Shown: positions 32,217 through 40,044, counted from the stretch's first letter. The stretch is DNA of 64,000 nucleotides from JAPWJZ01 sp964575605 (GCA_964575605.1 CAZNRN010000018.1:11140-75139); one strand, 5' to 3'. The notes: generated from the letters alone by a model not told the origin. Translations and numbers: made by a program.

Positions 32217-33242
32217 ATGTCGATCAAGGTTCAAAAAACAACCCAGCTGAAGGAAATAGCGGCAGAAGCACAGTTTCGGATGATAGATGTCGGCAGCAAA
32301 CGTGTGACACGCCGCCGCGCTATTGCAGAGGGGACGATTTTTGTTGGCAGAGAAGCTTTTCTCAAGATCAAGGAGAAGAGCCTGCCTAAGGGCGATGTAC
32401 TTGGGCTGGCCGAGGTGGCGGGAATCCTGGCAGCTAAAAAAACACCAGACTTCATCCCGCTCTGCCATTCCTTGCCGCTGGACCAGGTGACGGTCCATTG
32501 TACTCTTGAAGGGCCTGATGCCGTGACGGTGTATAGCCAGGTTACCGCGCATGCCAAAACAGGAGTTGAAATGGAAGCGGTCGTGGCAGTGCAGGCTGCA
32601 TTGACCACTATATGGGATTTAGTGAAAGCAACAGAGCCGGGCCTGAAGATTGGCAATGTGCGACTCCTTGTGAAGGAAGGGGGAAAGAGCGGGCTGTGGA
32701 TCAATCCCGAGGGCATCCCTGACTGGCTCGCTGGCCAGCTGCCGGAACAAAAGCAGCTAAGTGGCATTTCATCTGCAGTGGTTGTCATGAGCGACCGCGC
32801 CTCAAAAGGCGAATATGAAGACAAATCTGGTCCTATTATTCGGGCATTTCTTGCCGGTCATGGCGCTGTAGTCGTTGATCATGCCGTTGTCCCTGACGAG
32901 GCTGCGACCATTTCGGAGCATCTGCGAAGGCTCATTCAGAAACTCAAACCTGATCTTATCGTTACATCTGGCGGGACAGGATTGTCCAGGCGCGATGTCA
33001 CGCCTGAAGCTATAGAGGCGATATGCGATCGAATGTTCCCGGGCTTTGGTGAATTGCTGCGCAAGGACGGAGCCGACATCACTGACAAATCATGGCTTTC
33101 GCGCAGTACTGCAGGTCAATTAGGCAATACACTCATTATCGCGCTGCCTGGAAGCCCGAAGGCGTGCCAGGAAGGGCTGGAAGCTTTGTTGCCGATACTG
33201 TCACACGGCATCTCGATGGCCTGCGGAGGAAAGCATGGATAA
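32217..33242 (+). CDS. moaCB: Bifunctional MoaC-MogA/MoaB fusion
   Basis: 341 residues with two fused domains. Residues about 1-160 are MoaC (cyclic pyranopterin monophosphate synthase): MIDVGSKRVTRRRAIAEG, PLCHSLPLDQV, KTGVEMEAVVAVQAALTT. Residues about 180-335 are MogA/MoaB (molybdopterin adenylyltransferase): VVMSDRASKGEYEDKSGP, LIVTSGGTGLSRRDVTPEA and LPGSPKACQEGL. The fusion joins the second and the adenylation steps of Moco synthesis. GGAGG upstream; overlaps moaD by 8 bp. Confidence 0.95.
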   Translation: MSIKVQKTTQLKEIAAEAQFRMIDVGSKRVTRRRAIAEGTIFVGREAFLKIKEKSLPKGDVLGLAEVAGILAAKKTPDFIPLCHSLPLDQVTVHCTLEGPDAVTVYSQVTAHAKTGVEMEAVVAVQAALTTIWDLVKATEPGLKIGNVRLLVKEGGKSGLWINPEGIPDWLAGQLPEQKQLSGISSAVVVMSDRASKGEYEDKSGPIIRAFLAGHGAVVVDHAVVPDEAATISEHLRRLIQKLKPDLIVTSGGTGLSRRDVTPEAIEAICDRMFPGFGELLRKDGADITDKSWLSRSTAGQLGNTLIIALPGSPKACQEGLEALLPILSHGISMACGGKHG

Positions 33243-33486
33243 TATAGAAGTCGTTGTACAGCTATACGGGGCTTTCAGGAAGTATGGCGGTGAACTAATC
33301 CTGACAATGCCTGCCGGATGCACTGCAGGAAGCGTCAAGGGAAAGTTGGCCGACCTTCTGGAGCCGCAAGACCGCGAGATTCTCAAAAGCTCAGCAATCG
33401 CAAATGAAAACGAGATTATGGCGGAGGGGGATGTGCTGGCCGGCGACTGTCGGCTCGCTGTTCTGCCACCGGTCTGCGGAGGATAG
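33235..33486 (+). CDS. moaD: Molybdopterin synthase sulfur carrier MoaD
   Basis: 83-residue ubiquitin-like small subunit of molybdopterin synthase. It ends VLPPVCGG, the Gly-Gly tail that is adenylated by MoeB and then thiocarboxylated. GGAGG upstream in the end of moaCB. The large subunit moaE starts 1 nt downstream. MoeB for its activation is encoded 1.4 kb away on the other strand. Confidence 0.92.
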   Translation: MDNIEVVVQLYGAFRKYGGELILTMPAGCTAGSVKGKLADLLEPQDREILKSSAIANENEIMAEGDVLAGDCRLAVLPPVCGG

Positions 33487-33487
33487 A

Positions 33488-33973
33488 ATGCCGGGAAAAA
33501 TCGACGTTACAATCACCGATAAACCGATCAATATGCAGGCCGCGCTCGATTTTGTCGCTGATCCGGCGCACGGCGCTATCAATACTTTCATCGGAATGGT
33601 GCGGCAAACCAACCTTGGAAAAGATGTCGTTGGCGTCAGCTATGACGTATTCGTTTCTCTGGCGACGAAAATACTGCAACAACTCTCGCAGAGGGTGATC
33701 GAGAGTCACGGCGGAAAAGTCAATATCAGTATTACGCATTTCAAGGGAAGACTCGCAGTGGGCGGCGTAAGTGTTGTTATCGCCGTCAGCACACCCCATA
33801 GGGCGGAAGGATTTGCAGCCTGCAGGCAGCTGATAGAAGAACTGAAGCATGGCGCCCCTATTTGGAAGCAAGAGCATTACACGGATGGAGACAGCGAGTG
33901 GGTAACAGGCCATGCCTTGTGCCAACACGCACCTGATGTGGATAATGAAGTGCAATGCCATGGCCACGGTTAG
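33488..33973 (+). CDS. moaE: Molybdopterin synthase catalytic subunit MoaE
   Basis: 161 residues from ATG 33488, 1 nt after the moaD stop; a longer in-frame extension inside moaD is rejected. Family motifs: GAINTFIGMVRQTNLGKDVVG, HFKGRLAVGGVSVVIAVSTPHR and IEELKHGAPIWKQE (catalytic Lys in APIWKQE). With MoaD it adds the dithiolene sulfurs to cPMP. Overlaps mobA by about 14 bp. Confidence 0.94.
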   Translation: MPGKIDVTITDKPINMQAALDFVADPAHGAINTFIGMVRQTNLGKDVVGVSYDVFVSLATKILQQLSQRVIESHGGKVNISITHFKGRLAVGGVSVVIAVSTPHRAEGFAACRQLIEELKHGAPIWKQEHYTDGDSEWVTGHALCQHAPDVDNEVQCHGHG

Positions 33974-34481
33974 AAAAATCGCGGGCGTCATTCTCGTTGG
34001 CGGCCAGTCCTCAAGGATGGGCACGAACAAGGCTTTGCTCAACTTTCATGGGAGGCCTTTGGTCGAACATATGATTGATATTGTCGGGCAAACTGGCTGT
34101 TCGGAGGTCATTTTAAGTGGCAGCTTGCCTGGTTATGAATGTCTCCCCGATTTGCAGCCGCATGAAGGACCAGCCAAGGCAATTCAAGGTTTGCTGGAGC
34201 GGTTCAGGGGGCGGTACGATGCACTGCTCTGTGTCCCCGTAGACCTACCTCTAATGACTGCCGAGGCTCTTCGGCGCTTGTTATCTGTTCAAAAAAGCGC
34301 CAGTTTCGAGGGTCACCCGCTCCCTGCCGTGATTGATACAGGGGACGTCCCCGCCGACTGCAGAGCCGTGTATCAGCTATTGCAGTCGATTGGTGCTGTA
34401 ATACTCGAAATGCCCGCAGGAATCGAAGGGGCATTTATAAATGTGAATACAAAACAGGAATGGGAGACAGTAACATGTTAA
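33960..34481 (+). CDS. mobA: Molybdenum cofactor guanylyltransferase MobA
   Basis: Attaches GMP to Moco to form the MGD cofactor needed by NarG. About 173 residues; nucleotide-binding signature AGVILVGGQSSRMGTNKALL and VPVDLPLMTAEA. The start is uncertain: ATG 33960 fits the family best, 33945 is possible, neither has a strong Shine-Dalgarno, and coupling to moaE is likely. The next small gene overlaps its stop. Confidence 0.9.
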   Translation: MATVRKIAGVILVGGQSSRMGTNKALLNFHGRPLVEHMIDIVGQTGCSEVILSGSLPGYECLPDLQPHEGPAKAIQGLLERFRGRYDALLCVPVDLPLMTAEALRRLLSVQKSASFEGHPLPAVIDTGDVPADCRAVYQLLQSIGAVILEMPAGIEGAFINVNTKQEWETVTC

Positions 34482-34795
34482 ATTTGCGCATCGACGAAAC
34501 GGGTATTCGGTTCCGTATCTCGGCTTCAGAACTGCAGGATTTACTGGAGGGAAAAAGCTTGTCCTGCACGACAGCCGCGGGAGCGCCCGAAGTTGTCAGC
34601 AGAGTAATTCCCTCTGAAGAGGCGGCGATGCGTTTGGACATGCAGGGAATGTGCTTTACCCTATTTGTTCCAACCGCGGAGATTAAAAGATTACGTGACC
34701 TGGGAAAATCCAAGTCTGGTATTGTCGGTAAACAGGGTATGGCCGAAATTGCATTGCAAGTTGACTTGAAGTCGCCTGTTAAGAAAGCCGCCTGA
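34475..34795 (+). CDS. Small conserved-looking protein at the end of the moa operon
   Basis: 106 residues from ATG 34475, which overlaps the mobA stop; an ATG at 34460 is also in frame. Begins MLNLRIDETGIRFRISASEL. Soluble, with a basic C-terminal tail. It resembles small uncharacterised proteins with an N-terminal LRxxxxxIRFR strand (perhaps DUF7009), but I cannot confirm it. Its position suggests a link to Moco synthesis; no function is assigned. Confidence 0.6.
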   Translation: MLNLRIDETGIRFRISASELQDLLEGKSLSCTTAAGAPEVVSRVIPSEEAAMRLDMQGMCFTLFVPTAEIKRLRDLGKSKSGIVGKQGMAEIALQVDLKSPVKKAA

Positions 34796-34854
34796 AACAC
34801 ATTTAAATCCCCTGACGTGTCGATTGCGCATCGGCTTAAAAAGATTCCATCTGA

Positions 34855-35946
34855 TCATTCGTTAGTGCGTGTATGCGTTTTCCAGGCTTCGTATCCGCCG
34901 CTCAAGCTGAAAATATTCGATATGCCAATTGACGCAAGCAGCTCGGCTGCTCTCAAGCTACGTTGACCTCGCTGACAATAGACGATACAGGGCCTTCCAG
35001 GAGGCGCTTGCTCGAATACGCTCGGATTTTTTTGCAACACAGAAAGCGGAATATGCAGCGCCCCCTGGATGTGTCCTTGCTCCCACTCATACAGCTCGCG
35101 CACATCCAGGAAGACCGCATTTCCAAAAGATTTGATATCGGCGCAGTCCACTTGTTCTGTCATATTGGCAGAACAGACGGGGGAACTGGGTTGCAGGACA
35201 ATCTCTGAGGAGGGCTTGGAGCAAACAGGGCAATCCTTGCGTTTGGGGATATTGAGGATACGTGTCGTCATGTTCCTGAGATCTGCAAGCATCAATTTCC
35301 CCATGAAGGGCGGGAGTTTTTTTGATTGAACCACCAGCCTCAAAACTTCCATCGCTTGCAGCGTTCCGATAAACCCCGCGACAGGCCCCAGGATTCCCGC
35401 GGTTGCGCAATTCAGAATGGTTGCTTCAGGGGGGGCGGGGAAAAGACAACGGTAACATGCCCCTCGGGAAGCATCGAAGACTGCGAGTTGCCCTTCAAAG
35501 CCCTGGAGGGCCCCGTAGACGACAGGTTTCCCCGTTATGACTGCCGCATCATTGATAAGGAACTTGGCAGAAAAATTATCTGTGCCGTCAAGGATAATGT
35601 CGTAACCTGAAATCAAACCTATAATATTTTGGATGTTCAGCTCCTGCTCATAGGCATGGAGGTCAATTTCAGGGTTGACAAGAGAGAGATGGTCTTTAGC
35701 TGCCGCCACTTTCGGTTTTCCCAGATCGGCATGTGTGAAAATGATCTGGCGCTGGAGGTTCGATACATCGACGCGATCCGGATCAATAAAACCGATTTTG
35801 CCGATACCTGCCGCAGCAAGGTACAGGAGCGCTGGGCAGCCTAGTCCCCCAACACCGACTACAAGCACTCGGGCAGACGCTAATCTGCTCTGACCTTCAG
35901 TCCCAATTTCCGGGAGCCGTATTTGCCGACTATAACGTTCACTCAT
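34855..35946 (-). CDS. moeB: MoeB/ThiF-type adenylyltransferase fused to a rhodanese domain
   Basis: 363 residues. Residues about 1-240 are E1-like: RYSRQIRLPEIGTEGQ, VVGVGGLGCPALLYLAAAG, LDGTDNFSAKFLINDA, catalytic-Cys region CATAGILGPVAG and a zinc site (CYRC, CPVC). Residues about 270-363 form a rhodanese domain with active Cys in IVYCQRGQRS and DVRELYEWEQGHI. It activates MoaD (and perhaps ThiS) and supplies sulfur, as in MOCS3-like proteins. Convergent with the moa operon; the upstream region lacks an FNR box. Confidence 0.92.
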   Translation of the reverse strand: MSERYSRQIRLPEIGTEGQSRLASARVLVVGVGGLGCPALLYLAAAGIGKIGFIDPDRVDVSNLQRQIIFTHADLGKPKVAAAKDHLSLVNPEIDLHAYEQELNIQNIIGLISGYDIILDGTDNFSAKFLINDAAVITGKPVVYGALQGFEGQLAVFDASRGACYRCLFPAPPEATILNCATAGILGPVAGFIGTLQAMEVLRLVVQSKKLPPFMGKLMLADLRNMTTRILNIPKRKDCPVCSKPSSEIVLQPSSPVCSANMTEQVDCADIKSFGNAVFLDVRELYEWEQGHIQGALHIPLSVLQKNPSVFEQAPPGRPCIVYCQRGQRSLRAAELLASIGISNIFSLSGGYEAWKTHTRTNE

Positions 35947-36112
35947 AATCCTATAGTGTCATAAGCTGCTCAAGAATTCAATTTCTCTTAACTCAGGCAG
36001 CCTTTGGCCGCTGAGGGTTTATTTCCTTCGGATTGTTTGTTATCTGCGGGAAACTGTCCACGGCGATCACGTCATTACGAGCCTTCTGACTATTTTGACA
36101 GGGTAAACAGAA

Positions 36113-36126
36113 TTGACGTAAATCAA
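36113..36126 (+). promoter_or_regulatory. FNR-type box upstream of the ankyrin protein
   Basis: TTGACGTAAATCAA, identical to the moaA box. Centre 36119.5, predicted start about 36161, leader about 34 nt. Confidence 0.8.
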
Positions 36127-36194
36127 TTTCACGCAGCGGAGTATCTGCTAACCTTGTAACATCTGCGATATTCTAACATGCTGGCGAGACATTC

Positions 36195-36545
36195 ATGGAA
36201 ATCGACCAAAGTACTCTGCAAGCCGACGAGCCTGGTCATAGGGCTCCCTCCCCAGCAGATATTGATGGTTATGCTCAAGCTGCTTGCCTTGGGAAAATCG
36301 CTACAATTGAAAGTTTTCTTCAGCGATGGCCGGATTTCATAGACGTTAAGGATAACAAATCTTGGACAGCACTGATGCATGCGGCTTGGTCTAACCATGA
36401 GGATATTGTTGTATTGCTGTTGCAGAAAGGTGCAGACTTACGAGTGAAAGACAGATGGGGGAGATCTGCGTGGGTGCTTGCTAAGAAACGAGGGTGCCGG
36501 AGTATTGTGATTTTGATAGAAGAAGGTCTAAAAAAAATTCAGTAA
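36195..36545 (+). CDS. Ankyrin-repeat protein
   Basis: 116 residues, no signal peptide. Two or three ankyrin repeats between about 25 and 110: DGYAQAACLGKIATIESFL, NKSWTALMHAAWSNHEDIVV and RWGRSAWVLAKKRGCRSIV. Ankyrin repeats bind proteins; the partner is unknown. The FNR-type box at 36113 puts it in the anaerobic regulon. The start is chosen as the first ATG after the predicted +1; the Shine-Dalgarno is weak. Confidence 0.75.
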   Translation: MEIDQSTLQADEPGHRAPSPADIDGYAQAACLGKIATIESFLQRWPDFIDVKDNKSWTALMHAAWSNHEDIVVLLLQKGADLRVKDRWGRSAWVLAKKRGCRSIVILIEEGLKKIQ

Positions 36546-36596
36546 CAAACCGTTCGACAGACTCTTTATTAACTGCGAGCACAATCCGTTATGTCC

Positions 36597-37139
36597 TTAT
36601 TTATTTGGATTATTTAAGAATAGCATAAATTTTGCGAGCGGGCGCTTGAGTAGCAATAAATAGCTAGCATGCATGCCCACAACAAAGATCAGTAGATTTG
36701 CAAATAGCTCGTGCCATTCTTCAACGACATCATCATAGAATCTGCTGCCTATTTTATCATGCCTACTGTCGTCGCCATCTGCATGGGCGGGGGCGATCAA
36801 TTGTGCGCCTGAGAGACCAATATCATTACCTTTTTCTAGAGAAATTCCTGTAGCTATCACACCAAGCAGGCAGAGCGCTATGCCAAGCATTAATACTTTT
36901 GTAATTGATGGGTGCGAGAACACATTAGTGAGATTGAGCCCTCCAAATGATGGATAAAAGCGCATTAAGCCTACATGAGGATTGCCACTCAGCGCCCAGA
37001 GCAAGCGAAAACAAATGACGACTGCAACTCCATATCCAAGCCAGGAATGAATAATACCTAGTTCGCCTGTCACATAGGACAAGGCAGACAAGATAGCCAG
37101 GGTAGCATGATAGGCACGGATTTTCTGCATAAGGAGCAT
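36597..37139 (-). CDS. Cytochrome b561-family membrane protein
   Basis: 180 residues, four helices, with His in RAYHATLAI, LGIIHSWLG, EEWHELFANL and VVGMHASYLL as probable heme ligands. Fits the prokaryotic cytochrome b561 / hydrogenase-type cytochrome b group, which passes electrons between quinone and a partner protein. A hydrophilic segment between helices 3 and 4 contains HADGDDSRHDK. The FNR-type box at 37174-37187 is centred exactly 41.5 bp before ATG 37139 and there is no Shine-Dalgarno, so it may be leaderless; the ATG at 37130 is an alternative. Last gene before the composition break. Confidence 0.82.
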   Translation of the reverse strand: MLLMQKIRAYHATLAILSALSYVTGELGIIHSWLGYGVAVVICFRLLWALSGNPHVGLMRFYPSFGGLNLTNVFSHPSITKVLMLGIALCLLGVIATGISLEKGNDIGLSGAQLIAPAHADGDDSRHDKIGSRFYDDVVEEWHELFANLLIFVVGMHASYLLLLKRPLAKFMLFLNNPNK

Positions 37140-37173
37140 AGCGGAAGACTAATACTTTTATACACAAATCTAC

Positions 37174-37187
37174 TTGACTTACATCAA
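37174..37187 (-). promoter_or_regulatory. FNR-type box upstream of cytochrome b561
   Basis: TTGACTTACATCAA, 9 of 10 consensus bases, centre 37180.5. Class II geometry puts +1 on ATG 37139; TAGTCT six bases before the ATG is a weak -10. A rightward start at about 37222 would lead only to a 5-codon ORF with a good Shine-Dalgarno (37276-37293). Confidence 0.8.
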
Positions 37188-37298
37188 TTGAGTAATTGGG
37201 ATTGCGGATATTATTTCGTCGCGGCATTCTCGTCCTGGTCAGGTAAAGACCGGACTGCTATTGAAAGGAGCGTGTATGCATATAGCTGACTAGAATAC

Positions 37299-37337
37299 TT
37301 TTTTAGTCTGCCCTTTAGGCCTCGATAGACTAAAAAA
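37299..37337. repeat. Perfect 11-bp inverted repeat with T- and A-tracts
   Basis: TTTTTTAGTCT (37299-37309) and AGACTAAAAAA (37327-37337), 17-nt loop. The stem ends in A/T tracts at its outer edge, as in a bidirectional terminator fragment, though the G+C core is short. Confidence 0.5.
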
Positions 37338-37358
37338 CTTACACGGGTTCTTACACAG

Positions 37359-37386
37359 TTGACTTTTTGATGCTGAATTGTATAGT
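37359..37386 (+). promoter_or_regulatory. Sigma70-type promoter of the tRNA-like element
   Basis: TTGACT (37359-37364), 16-bp spacer, TATAGT (37381-37386). The same arrangement (TTGACT, 16 bp, TATCGT) occurs before the second copy at 45095-45122, and CTTACAC/GTGTAAG inverted repeats flank both promoters. Confidence 0.6.
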
Positions 37387-37401
37387 AAAATCATAGTGTA
37401 A

Positions 37402-37473
37402 GGCCTAGCCGAAAGCGACTTAAAATCGCGAGCCCGCAAGGGCGTGCCGGTTCGATTCCGGCCAGGGCCACCA
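37402..37473 (+). pseudogene. D-arm-less tRNA-Leu(UAA)-like element
   Basis: Acceptor-like GGCCTAG (37402-37408) pairs with CAGGGCC (37463-37469) with one mismatch and one G-U, followed by ACCA. An anticodon arm GCGA-CTTAAAA-TCGC (anticodon UAA), a long variable arm (GAGCCC-GCAA-GGGCGT) and a perfect T-arm (GCCGG-TTCGATT-CCGGC) follow. Only 6 nt stand where the D-arm should be, so it cannot be a normal tRNA. It is a decayed tRNA-Leu, an attachment-site remnant, or a tRNA-like small RNA, given the intact promoter. Confidence 0.65.
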
Positions 37474-37587
37474 CTACAAACCGGCTGTTGTGTCCGGAAT
37501 CGAACCTTAAATATTCATGCAGGCATAGCCTGCGTCGATTCCGGCCAGGGCCACCACTACAAAACGGCTGTTTTGTTCGGAATCGAA
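37453..37587 (+). repeat. 52-bp direct repeat of the tRNA-Leu 3' end
   Basis: Copies at 37453-37504 and 37536-37587 differ at three positions. Each starts in the T-loop (CGATTCCGGCCAGGGCCACC) and ends with the inverted complement CGGAATCGAA, so each copy can fold back on itself. A small hairpin (GCAGGC-ATA-GCCTGC) lies between them. Duplicated tRNA 3' ends are typical of integration events by tRNA-targeting recombinases. Confidence 0.7.
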
Positions 37588-37661
37588 ATGAAAGCATTTT
37601 CTGCCAGAAAGAGCGCCCATACTGGAAAGGCCTCGCGTATAACGGCTGTGCGCGGGCGCCG

Positions 37662-39197
37662 ATGACCACCCTGCGTCTTGTACTGGGCGACCAGTTGTCG
37701 CATGGCGTATCCAGCCTGCGCGGCTGCGACATGAAAAAAGACGTCGTCATGCTCTGCGAGGTTTGGGAAGAGGCGACTTATGTACGCCATCACAAGAAAA
37801 AAATCGCCTTCCTGTTTTCCGCCATGCGGCATTTTGCAGCCGGCCTGCGCGATGCCGGATACAATGTGCATTATACGCAGCTGGACGCGGCCGAAAATGC
37901 GGGTTCTTTCACCGCCGAGGTGGAACGGGCGATTGCCCTGAATAGCGCCGACCGTCTGGTTGTCACCTTCCCGGGCGAGTACCGCGTTCTGGCCGCGATG
38001 CAGTCGTGGGAGAAGCGCTTCGGCATTCCGGTCGAAATACGCCCTGATGACCGCTTCCTGTGCAGCCCGGAGGAATTCGCCGCCTGGGCGGAAGACCGCA
38101 AGGAATTGCGGATGGAGTTTTTTTACCGGGAGATGCGCAGGCGTTACAAAATTCTGATGGACGGCGACAACCCCGAGGGCGGCCAGTGGAACTACGACGC
38201 CGAAAACCGCAAGCCGCCCGGCGACGGTACACTTTTCCGGTCAGCGCCGCTGTTTTTCAGTCCGGATGCCGTCACGCGGGATTGCTTGGCGCTGGTAGCC
38301 GTGCGCTTTGATAGCCATTTCGGCGACCTCGCCCCCTTCCACTTCGCTGTAACGCGCGAAGACGCGCTGAAGGCGCTGGCGCATTTTATAAGCCATCGCC
38401 TGCCGCAGTTTGGCGACTATCAGGATGCAATGCAGCAGGGCAACCCATGGATGTATCATTCCTTCCTCAGCGCCTATATAAACTGCGGGCTGCTCGATCC
38501 GCTCGAGGTCGTTGCGGCGGCGGAAAGCGCGTACCGCAACGGCAAGGCGCCGCTGAACGCCACTGAAGGGTTCATTCGCCAGATTATTGGCTGGCGCGAA
38601 TATGTGCGCGGGGTTTACTGGCTGAAAATGCCGGGCTATGCCGAAGAAAATTTTCTCGATGCCCGGCGTCCGCTGCCGTGGTTCTATTGGTCGGGCGAGA
38701 CGAAAATGAACTGCCTGCGCCAGTGCGTTACCGAAACCCGCCAGAATGCCTATGCCCACCATATCCAGCGGCTGATGGTGCTTGGCAACTTCGCGCTGCT
38801 GGCCGGGCTTTCGCCGCGCGAAGTGAACGAATGGTACCTGATCGTCTATGCCGACGCCTATGAATGGGTCGAGATGCCGAATGTGACGGGCATGATTCTT
38901 TATGCAGACGGCGGCTACCTTGCCAGCAAGCCCTATGCGGCCAGCGGCGCGTATATCAACAAGATGTCGGACTACTGCAAAAGCTGCACTTATAATGTCG
39001 CCGAAAAAACGGGCCCGCAGGCCTGCCCCTTCAATTACCTGTACTGGGATTTCCTGATGCGCAATCAGGACAGGCTGCACAAGAACCAGCGCATTGCCAT
39101 GGCATACCGCACGCTGGCCAAGATGGATGACGCGCGCAAGGCGCAGATTGCAAAAGACAGCCGCGATTTTCTGGACAGCCTGGACCACGAAGGCTAG
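37662..39197 (+). CDS. phrB: FeS-type bacterial cryptochrome/(6-4) photolyase
   Basis: 511 residues from ATG 37662, which matches the family N-terminus (LRLVLGDQLSHGVSSL). It is of the FeS-BCP group: a 4Fe-4S cluster held by a Cys in NCLRQC (about 351) and Cys439, 442 and 455 (DYCKSCTYN, ACPFNYLYW), the same spacing as in Agrobacterium PhrB. FAD-binding C-terminal half with EGFIRQIIGWREYVRG. Predicted light-driven repair of (6-4) photoproducts or blue-light signalling. No clear Shine-Dalgarno. Ends 4 bp inside the convergent esterase gene. Confidence 0.9.
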   Translation: MTTLRLVLGDQLSHGVSSLRGCDMKKDVVMLCEVWEEATYVRHHKKKIAFLFSAMRHFAAGLRDAGYNVHYTQLDAAENAGSFTAEVERAIALNSADRLVVTFPGEYRVLAAMQSWEKRFGIPVEIRPDDRFLCSPEEFAAWAEDRKELRMEFFYREMRRRYKILMDGDNPEGGQWNYDAENRKPPGDGTLFRSAPLFFSPDAVTRDCLALVAVRFDSHFGDLAPFHFAVTREDALKALAHFISHRLPQFGDYQDAMQQGNPWMYHSFLSAYINCGLLDPLEVVAAAESAYRNGKAPLNATEGFIRQIIGWREYVRGVYWLKMPGYAEENFLDARRPLPWFYWSGETKMNCLRQCVTETRQNAYAHHIQRLMVLGNFALLAGLSPREVNEWYLIVYADAYEWVEMPNVTGMILYADGGYLASKPYAASGAYINKMSDYCKSCTYNVAEKTGPQACPFNYLYWDFLMRNQDRLHKNQRIAMAYRTLAKMDDARKAQIAKDSRDFLDSLDHEG

Positions 39198-40036
39198 GGC
39201 TGGCGCGCGATGAAGCCCCGGATGTCCTCCAGCAGCGGCGCGCGCCCCCGGAACAGCGGCGCAAGGCTGGCGATAATGCCCACATGGTCGATGCCGGGAT
39301 AGGTATGCAGCTCCACTTTGTTGCCAAACTGCTCCAGTTTGGCCTTGAGGCGGACAGAGTTACGCGGCAGCACTTCGGTGTCCTTGTCGCCGGTGGCGAG
39401 GAAGACAGGCGGCATGCCGCTCCGCACATGGGTGACGGGCTGGGTATCGGTGTCTTTCCCAGTGCTGAATAGTGCGATTATTTTCGGGTCTGTCATGGGC
39501 AGGAAATCGTAAGGCCCCGCGATGCCTATCACGCCCTTGATCAATGCCGCGTTGCCGCCGGCCTTGCGCAGGTATGACTTGTCCGCCGCCAGCATCACAG
39601 CGTTATAGGCGCCGGCAGAATGTCCCGCCAGGAAGAGGGCGCGCCCGTCGCCGCCGTACTCAGAAATGTGCTTGTGCACCCATACGGCCGCCCGCGCGCT
39701 ATCCTCGACAAACACGGGATATGATACTTCCGGATACCTGCGGTAATCGGCCACCGCCGTCACGCAGCCCAGCGTGGCGAAGGCCTGCCCTGCGAAAAGA
39801 TACATATCCTTGCTGCCCGTCTGCCAGCTGCCGCCATAGAAGAAGAGAACCGTGCAGCCGTTGTTTTTCTCCGGCACGTAGATGTCAAGTTTTTGCAAGG
39901 GCGCCGGGCCATAGGCGATATCTTTGTGTATGCTATAGCCATTCTTCGGAATGGTGGCATTCAGCAGTTTTGCGCCCGAGCAGCCGGTCAGCGCCAGCAG
40001 CATTATTGACAGGAATACAGCCTTCAGCTTTTTCAT
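39194..40036 (-). CDS. Alpha/beta-hydrolase lipoprotein (esterase)
   Basis: 280 residues from ATG 40036 (AGGGGAAAC upstream); longer frames run into tetR and are rejected. Signal peptide with lipobox LALTGCSGA, so a membrane-anchored lipoprotein. Hydrolase features: oxyanion FFYGGSWQTGSK, nucleophile elbow AGHSAGAYNAV, acid region GDKDTEVLP and catalytic His in YPGIDHVG. Resembles carboxylesterases of the BD-FAE/Aes type; substrate unknown. It follows tetR by 8 nt, so it is probably co-transcribed with it. Confidence 0.85.
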   Translation of the reverse strand: MKKLKAVFLSIMLLALTGCSGAKLLNATIPKNGYSIHKDIAYGPAPLQKLDIYVPEKNNGCTVLFFYGGSWQTGSKDMYLFAGQAFATLGCVTAVADYRRYPEVSYPVFVEDSARAAVWVHKHISEYGGDGRALFLAGHSAGAYNAVMLAADKSYLRKAGGNAALIKGVIGIAGPYDFLPMTDPKIIALFSTGKDTDTQPVTHVRSGMPPVFLATGDKDTEVLPRNSVRLKAKLEQFGNKVELHTYPGIDHVGIIASLAPLFRGRAPLLEDIRGFIARQP

Positions 40037-40044
40037 GGTTTCCC

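Larger units (their letters stand above)
37140..37661. other. Gene-free boundary region with tRNA-like element and repeats
   Basis: 522 bases without a protein gene. In order: FNR-type box (37174-37187); a 5-codon ORF after AAAGGAG (37276-37293), perhaps the stump of a lost gene; an 11-bp inverted repeat (37299-37337); a promoter (37359-37386) and tRNA-Leu-like element (37402-37473); a 52-bp direct repeat of the tRNA 3' end (37453-37504, 37536-37587). After it the sequence becomes G+C-rich. Confidence 0.6.

Noticed and set aside
37402..37473. Functional tRNA-Leu or tmRNA acceptor piece
   Set aside because: D-arm absent and acceptor mismatched, so not a normal tRNA; no tag-peptide coding region nearby for tmRNA.
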